Shown here piece after piece: positions 5,038 through 8,678 of a stretch of 8,678 nucleotides of DNA (within the stretch, counting starts at the first letter, position 1; every line of letters begins with the position of its first letter). The notes beneath the pieces were generated by a model. The model did no database searches and was not told where the DNA came from. It saw only the letters and a program-made list of their open reading frames with translations. The translations under genes and the position numbers were made by a program. This DNA comes from an uncultured Clostridia bacterium (GTDB lineage Bacteria > Bacillota > Clostridia > Oscillospirales > Acutalibacteraceae): positions 1 to 8,678 of the forward strand of contig CALYNW010000027.1 of NCBI GenBank assembly GCA_945224895.1, in the 5' to 3' direction.

Positions 5038-8000
5038 TTACTTTGCAGAATGCTTTTTTCTTTTACTGTAAGCACCTGTAACGACAATCGCGCCGCCGCA
5101 GGAAAGGAGGAATGCAAGTAATAATGCCGTTTCACCGTCAATGCCTGTTTGTGGAGATTTTTTGCTTGTGTTTGTATTTTCGTTTTTTGTATTTGAATTA
5201 TTTGAATCGGAGTCAATATCTGCCGAGCAAATATCACATATGCCGTCATCATCGTTATCTATATGATTGCTGACAATCTCGCCGCAATCATCGCAGATAT
5301 GGTCGTCATCTGCATCTGTATGACCGTTTTTCACCGTTGCAGTTATTTGAGTCTTATTACCTGCTTTGTCGGTGGCAACGATTGTCTGCTCAGCATCTGC
5401 TGCAGACAAGGTGAACTGATTGCTTGCGTCGAGTAAAACTTCCGCGCCGTCTAATGTGACGCTGTCAAGATATTTATCCGTAACGGTAACAGTCTGCTCC
5501 TCACAGTAGGTTTTGCCGTTTTCAACGCCTGTGATAACAGGAGCTGTTGCGTCAAGCACAATGCCGTTGGAATTGATATATTTTACATTGTTGCTTGAGT
5601 CGGTGAGCCTTGCATAAATAACATACTCGTTATCGGGGTTGATTCTGAACTCACCGGTATATGCGGTAAAGGTGGCTGAATTCAGTTGAGCAACAGTAAG
5701 CTCTTCGCCGCTTAATAGGTATTCTATTTTAACTGCTTTGCCGCTGTTGTCGCTTGCAGTAATCGTTACCGTTTGCGAATTCTTAAAGAACAGGTCAAAG
5801 GTGATGCCGTTAAAGAAGGCTTTCCAACTGTTTGTGTCAACCTTTATCTCTCCCGTTGGGAGTGTAGTATCGGGAATTTGAATTGTATAGATAAATGTTT
5901 TTACAGAGCTGTCCTGCATTTTATCCTTTACGGCAATTGCCTTAATGGTAGTCTGTACGGACTGTGCTTCTGTTCCTGTTATGCTGATGGCTCCGGTATA
6001 TTTTGTACCGTTTGTACGGCTTGGTGTTGTACCGTCAAGAGTGTAATAAATATCTGCACCCTCTGTTGCCGAGCTAAGCTCAACCGACTGATTGGAGGGA
6101 TATGTTCCGCTTTCCAAATTTGCCTGCGGAGCCTTAACTGTATCTGCCGCACTTATGGTAATGGTTATAGTTGTCTTAAGAGGAACTCCGTTATCATCAA
6201 CATCATCCGGGCAGGTAACAGCACCATTCAATGTCACTGTCTGTTCTGTTAATTTATTCGGGTCATAGCTTCCGCTTGCCGGTGTAGTTGTATCCCAAGA
6301 AACAGGAGCAGAGGTTGCTGTATTGCCCTCTGTCTCAATTTCAACCGTATCGGGCAGATTCATATTTTCATAAGTGGTTCCGTTAGCTACTGTTTTCGGC
6401 TGTGGTGCGGTTATGCTTAAAAGCTTATCTTTTTGAGAGGAGGAGCTGTTGTTACCGACGGCATAAATCATTTTGTCTGTGCCTACAGTTTCAATCCAAA
6501 TTTTACATTTTTCAAAGTTTACGGAAGAAAAACCGAAAGCTTCTTTAATTACATCTGCATTTATAGAGTATTCTCCGTCCACACGCACACTGAAAAACCA
6601 ATCTGTTTCTCCGATTTCATCCTGCTTCTGTACGATGTTTTTACCCTGTACTACAAGTGCAACCTTACCCGAGATACTGCCCTTTTGGGCTTTAATTGTA
6701 TCGGTCTGTGGATCATATTCTACTGTACCGATATCCATTGAGCTTCCGTCCAGTCGCAGAACCATTGCTTTATCCGGTGCAATTGTACCGTATGACGGAC
6801 CGTCCATTGACGGATTAGCTGTCGCAGCAGATGAAAAAAGTACCTTTGTCAAATTCAAATTTGAAGCCGGCTGAACATAGGTGCCGTCCTCATTAATAGT
6901 TGTTGCGATGACGCTGTAGCTTGGAATAGCGGACAAGCCTTTTGCTCCATCGGCAGGAGAGCGAAGCCAGAAGTTGTCTCCGGTACACCAGTAGCTTTCC
7001 GTGGCAAGTGCTATTTGATCACTGCTTCCTGCGTATATTATTGTTTCGTCCAAGGCTCCCTGTAACGCATACAGCTTATCTGTGGTGGTATAGTCCGCAT
7101 TGTTAAATACGTCTGCCGTTGTTACTGTGGTATAATTCATCAAGCCCTGCTCGGCTGTGGTGAAACAGCTTGTATCGGTAGCTATATAATTCATTATTCC
7201 GCGAAGAACGCTTGCTCCGTAGTGGTTTCTATACACTTCACTTATTGTTGTGCCATCGGGGTATGTGCATCCCCATTGAGAATCATAAGTCTTGTTGGAA
7301 CCATTTCCCTCAATCGTGCCTATTGACATAGGACTTTCGGCAAAGATTACCGTATTATCTCCGTCAATACCGGTATCCTTTCCTAAAATGTACCATTCCT
7401 GTGCTGTTCCACTGTTGTTTTTGCCAAACGCCAGCTTTCCGATATTGGTATCATATCCGTCTGCGTCCGGTGCAAATGTGTCATCCATTAACTGTGCCTT
7501 TGTGGCATAGGCAGCCCCTCTTGGCTCGGTGCTTTTGGAGTTTGTTGACGCTTTATCAACAACCGTCACTGTAAACTTTGCACCTGTCTTTGTTGCATAG
7601 TCAAAGTTAGTAAGGTCAAGCCTGAGTGTTACATCGGCAAGCTCGTAGGGTACCTCAATTGTTATGTTGTCAGAGGAGTTGTACACTGCATCCGATTCAA
7701 TACCCGAGCCTTCATAAGCACCGCCCCAGTTAGCAGCCCAAGAGCCGTTAGCAGCGAACTTAACCTGATAGTTGTCAAATTCATCAAGGTCAGTATATGT
7801 GATTTCAAATACACCGGGAGAAACCTCTGCCATAAGGTTTTCATCAGCTGCAGGGTCCCAATTTACGTCGTTAAGCCAGTTTCCGTCGCCGTTACCTACA
7901 GTACGCATTGATTCAACATTGAGCGTTGTGGGAATCTCAACACCGTCACCCGTTACGGTGATTTTTAGTGTTGCAGTGTCAAACGTGATTGTTACATCGC

Positions 8001-8334
8001 AAACGGACTTTACATTGAAGTTAAAGTTTTCGATTCCGCCGTCAATGCCGTACCAGGTTTGCTCACCGGTAGGAGTGTATTTAACCACCTTGAACTGATA
8101 GCCGTCCATTACAGCAACATTGGTATATACCTTTTGGTATGTGCCGTCGCCATCATTATCAGTCATAACATTATCCGGTGAAGCTTCGGGATTTGGATCC
8201 CAATTGCTTCCGCAGAGATCACTGATTCCGGCTACAACATACGTTTCTTTGGTTAAATCTGCAAACGCCGTTGTCGGCACTAATGTAAGCAATAAGCATA
8301 TTGCCAATACTATACTTAAAATTCGTTTTTTCAT
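5038..8334 (-). CDS. Wall-anchored multidomain surface protein (X25-X25-DUF6273-Ig-CHB-like, SPQTG)
   Basis: The protein has 1098 residues. ATG at 8334 follows GGAGG (8347-8343) by eight bases and opens a signal peptide cut after AFA (residue 25). Layout: two modules like the X25 domains of amylopullulanases (about 31-130, with SNWDP at 43-47, and about 137-258, with VNWDPAADENLM and ANGSWAANWGG), which suggest starch or other alpha-glucan contact. Then a DUF6273-like domain (about 272-535) marked by FWLRSP at 455-460 and a degenerate VQPASNLN near 487. Then an Ig-like module (about 640-730), a chitobiase/beta-hexosaminidase C-terminal-like module (about 735-818, IYYTLDGTTPS), a clostridial Ig-like pair (about 828-1002, NSWKAFFNGITF, ATDKAGN), two CxxC knuckles with Asp-rich loops (C1014-C1017, C1033-C1036, DNDDDGICDIC), a Ser/Asn linker, and SPQTG (1060-1064), membrane helix and KRKK tail for sortase anchoring. 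No glycosidase catalytic domain is seen, so a binding or adhesion role is inferred. It follows the TetR-like gene by 12 bases. Confidence 0.85.
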   Translation of the reverse strand: MKKRILSIVLAICLLLTLVPTTAFADLTKETYVVAGISDLCGSNWDPNPEASPDNVMTDNDGDGTYQKVYTNVAVMDGYQFKVVKYTPTGEQTWYGIDGGIENFNFNVKSVCDVTITFDTATLKITVTGDGVEIPTTLNVESMRTVGNGDGNWLNDVNWDPAADENLMAEVSPGVFEITYTDLDEFDNYQVKFAANGSWAANWGGAYEGSGIESDAVYNSSDNITIEVPYELADVTLRLDLTNFDYATKTGAKFTVTVVDKASTNSKSTEPRGAAYATKAQLMDDTFAPDADGYDTNIGKLAFGKNNSGTAQEWYILGKDTGIDGDNTVIFAESPMSIGTIEGNGSNKTYDSQWGCTYPDGTTISEVYRNHYGASVLRGIMNYIATDTSCFTTAEQGLMNYTTVTTADVFNNADYTTTDKLYALQGALDETIIYAGSSDQIALATESYWCTGDNFWLRSPADGAKGLSAIPSYSVIATTINEDGTYVQPASNLNLTKVLFSSAATANPSMDGPSYGTIAPDKAMVLRLDGSSMDIGTVEYDPQTDTIKAQKGSISGKVALVVQGKNIVQKQDEIGETDWFFSVRVDGEYSINADVIKEAFGFSSVNFEKCKIWIETVGTDKMIYAVGNNSSSSQKDKLLSITAPQPKTVANGTTYENMNLPDTVEIETEGNTATSAPVSWDTTTPASGSYDPNKLTEQTVTLNGAVTCPDDVDDNGVPLKTTITITISAADTVKAPQANLESGTYPSNQSVELSSATEGADIYYTLDGTTPSRTNGTKYTGAISITGTEAQSVQTTIKAIAVKDKMQDSSVKTFIYTIQIPDTTLPTGEIKVDTNSWKAFFNGITFDLFFKNSQTVTITASDNSGKAVKIEYLLSGEELTVAQLNSATFTAYTGEFRINPDNEYVIYARLTDSSNNVKYINSNGIVLDATAPVITGVENGKTYCEEQTVTVTDKYLDSVTLDGAEVLLDASNQFTLSAADAEQTIVATDKAGNKTQITATVKNGHTDADDDHICDDCGEIVSNHIDNDDDGICDICSADIDSDSNNSNTKNENTNTSKKSPQTGIDGETALLLAFLLSCGGAIVVTGAYSKRKKHSAK

Positions 8335-8347
8335 AATGATTTCCTCC
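8258..8347 (-). repeat. Signal-peptide/RBS cassette, copy B
   Basis: This is the partner of 4885-4974 in the same orientation, covering the Shine-Dalgarno, ATG and signal peptide of the large surface protein. Several codons are identical down to the third base, so the copies are recent or kept alike by gene conversion. Homologous exchange between them would remove 3373 bases, including nearly the whole large surface gene. Confidence 0.9.
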
Positions 8348-8349
8348 TA
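8335..8349 (-). promoter_or_regulatory. Shine-Dalgarno overlapping the stop of the upstream regulator gene
   Basis: On the minus strand, TAG at 8349-8347 ends the TetR-like gene and its final G is the first base of GGAGG (8347-8343), which serves the large surface protein eight bases on. Such an overlap is typical of translational coupling within one transcript. No promoter fits in the gap, so the surface genes must be read from a promoter upstream of, or inside, the regulator gene. Confidence 0.8.
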
Positions 8350-8678
8350 TTTGTTTGTGGTGGGGTTATATTTCTCAATAAACAGCTCAAGGGTTTCTTT
8401 AAGCACCGCTATCTGTGATTTCAAATAAAATTCATCCTCAAACAGTGCGTAATGCACACAGGCCCTGATCAATATGAAAATCAGCGGTGTCAGCTTACCA
8501 AAGGGAATACCAAGCTTTGGCTCTAAGCTCTTTGCGTATTCGGTATATCGTTCGTTTACGCCCTCAAAAAATTTCTTGCCGTGTTCTCTGTATTTCGGGT
8601 GGGTATAAACCTGATACATAAGCCTGTATTTCTTGCCGTGCTTTTTTGCCGTCCAATAGGGTATCTCGTCAATAAACC
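8347..8678 (-). CDS. Probable TetR-family transcriptional regulator, C-terminal part (cut by window edge)
   Basis: The reading frame is open to the window edge and shows 109 residues. An internal ATG at 8619 exists, but the frame continues upstream with in-phase codons (FIDEIPYWTAKKHGKK), so the gene starts outside the window. The visible part is all helical, with aromatic and charged residues. It ends in a helix (LKETLELFIEKY) like the final helix of the C-terminal ligand-binding and dimerisation domain of TetR-type repressors, in which LTPLIFILIRACVHYALFED would be a buried core helix. The DNA-binding helix-turn-helix would lie in the missing N-terminal part, so the assignment rests on pattern only. 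The gene directly heads the surface-protein unit and may regulate it by autoregulation of a shared promoter. The same-strand ABC-2 permease relic farther on fits the common TetR-ABC transporter gene order. Confidence 0.6.
   Translation of the reverse strand, partial: FIDEIPYWTAKKHGKKYRLMYQVYTHPKYREHGKKFFEGVNERYTEYAKSLEPKLGIPFGKLTPLIFILIRACVHYALFEDEFYLKSQIAVLKETLELFIEKYNPTTNK

Noticed and set aside
5773..6252. Plus-strand 159-residue Cys-rich frame opposite the large surface gene.
   Set aside because: It is the antisense shadow of a well-supported coding region, with no ribosome binding site or recognisable domain. The same holds for the other overlapping plus-strand frames at 4387-5121 and 6433-8428.

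Overview
The window looks like a chromosomal segment of an anaerobic gut Clostridium-class Firmicute (Ruminococcus/Oscillospiraceae/Lachnospiraceae-like). Reasons: strong AGGAGG-type ribosome binding sites, moderately AT-rich intergenic DNA, signal peptides of the MKKRILSIV type, an SPQTG sortase signal, and clostridial surface modules (DUF6273-like, Ig-like, FN3, CxxC knuckles). The genus is an inference; no rRNA or tRNA is present to fix it.

Left part, + strand (1-2811): a two-gene unit. First is a calcineurin-like metallophosphoesterase that is broken as written. Its start codon is out of frame by one base, and an in-frame TAG splits it at 494-496. Twenty bases later comes an intact GPH-type (MelB-like) sugar/cation symporter of the major facilitator superfamily.

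Middle (2812-3878): a separately promoted small lipoprotein gene (2963-3385) with a good Shine-Dalgarno, a plausible sigma-70 promoter and, just upstream of it, three alternating TCCAC/GTGGA half-sites spaced one helical turn apart. It ends in a strong hairpin terminator. The convergent gap beyond holds a minus-strand relic of an ABC-2 transporter permease, collapsed to its ends.

Right part, minus strand (8678 to 3879): the C-terminal part of a probable TetR-family regulator (cut by the window edge), then, 12 bases after its stop, a 1098-residue wall-anchored surface protein, then a 360-residue secreted, very basic protein, then a hairpin terminator. The large protein reads: signal peptide, two X25-like (alpha-glucanase-associated) modules, a DUF6273-like domain with FWLRSP, Ig-like modules, a chitobiase-C-terminal-like module, two CxxC knuckles with Asp-rich loops, and an SPQTG sorting signal. 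The two secreted proteins share an almost identical RBS plus signal-peptide DNA cassette (direct repeats about 3.37 kb apart).

The layout suggests that an ancestral TetR / ABC ATPase / ABC-2 permease operon lost its transporter genes and now carries a pair of surface-protein genes under the old regulator. This is inference, resting on the TetR-like gene on one flank and the same-strand permease relic on the other.
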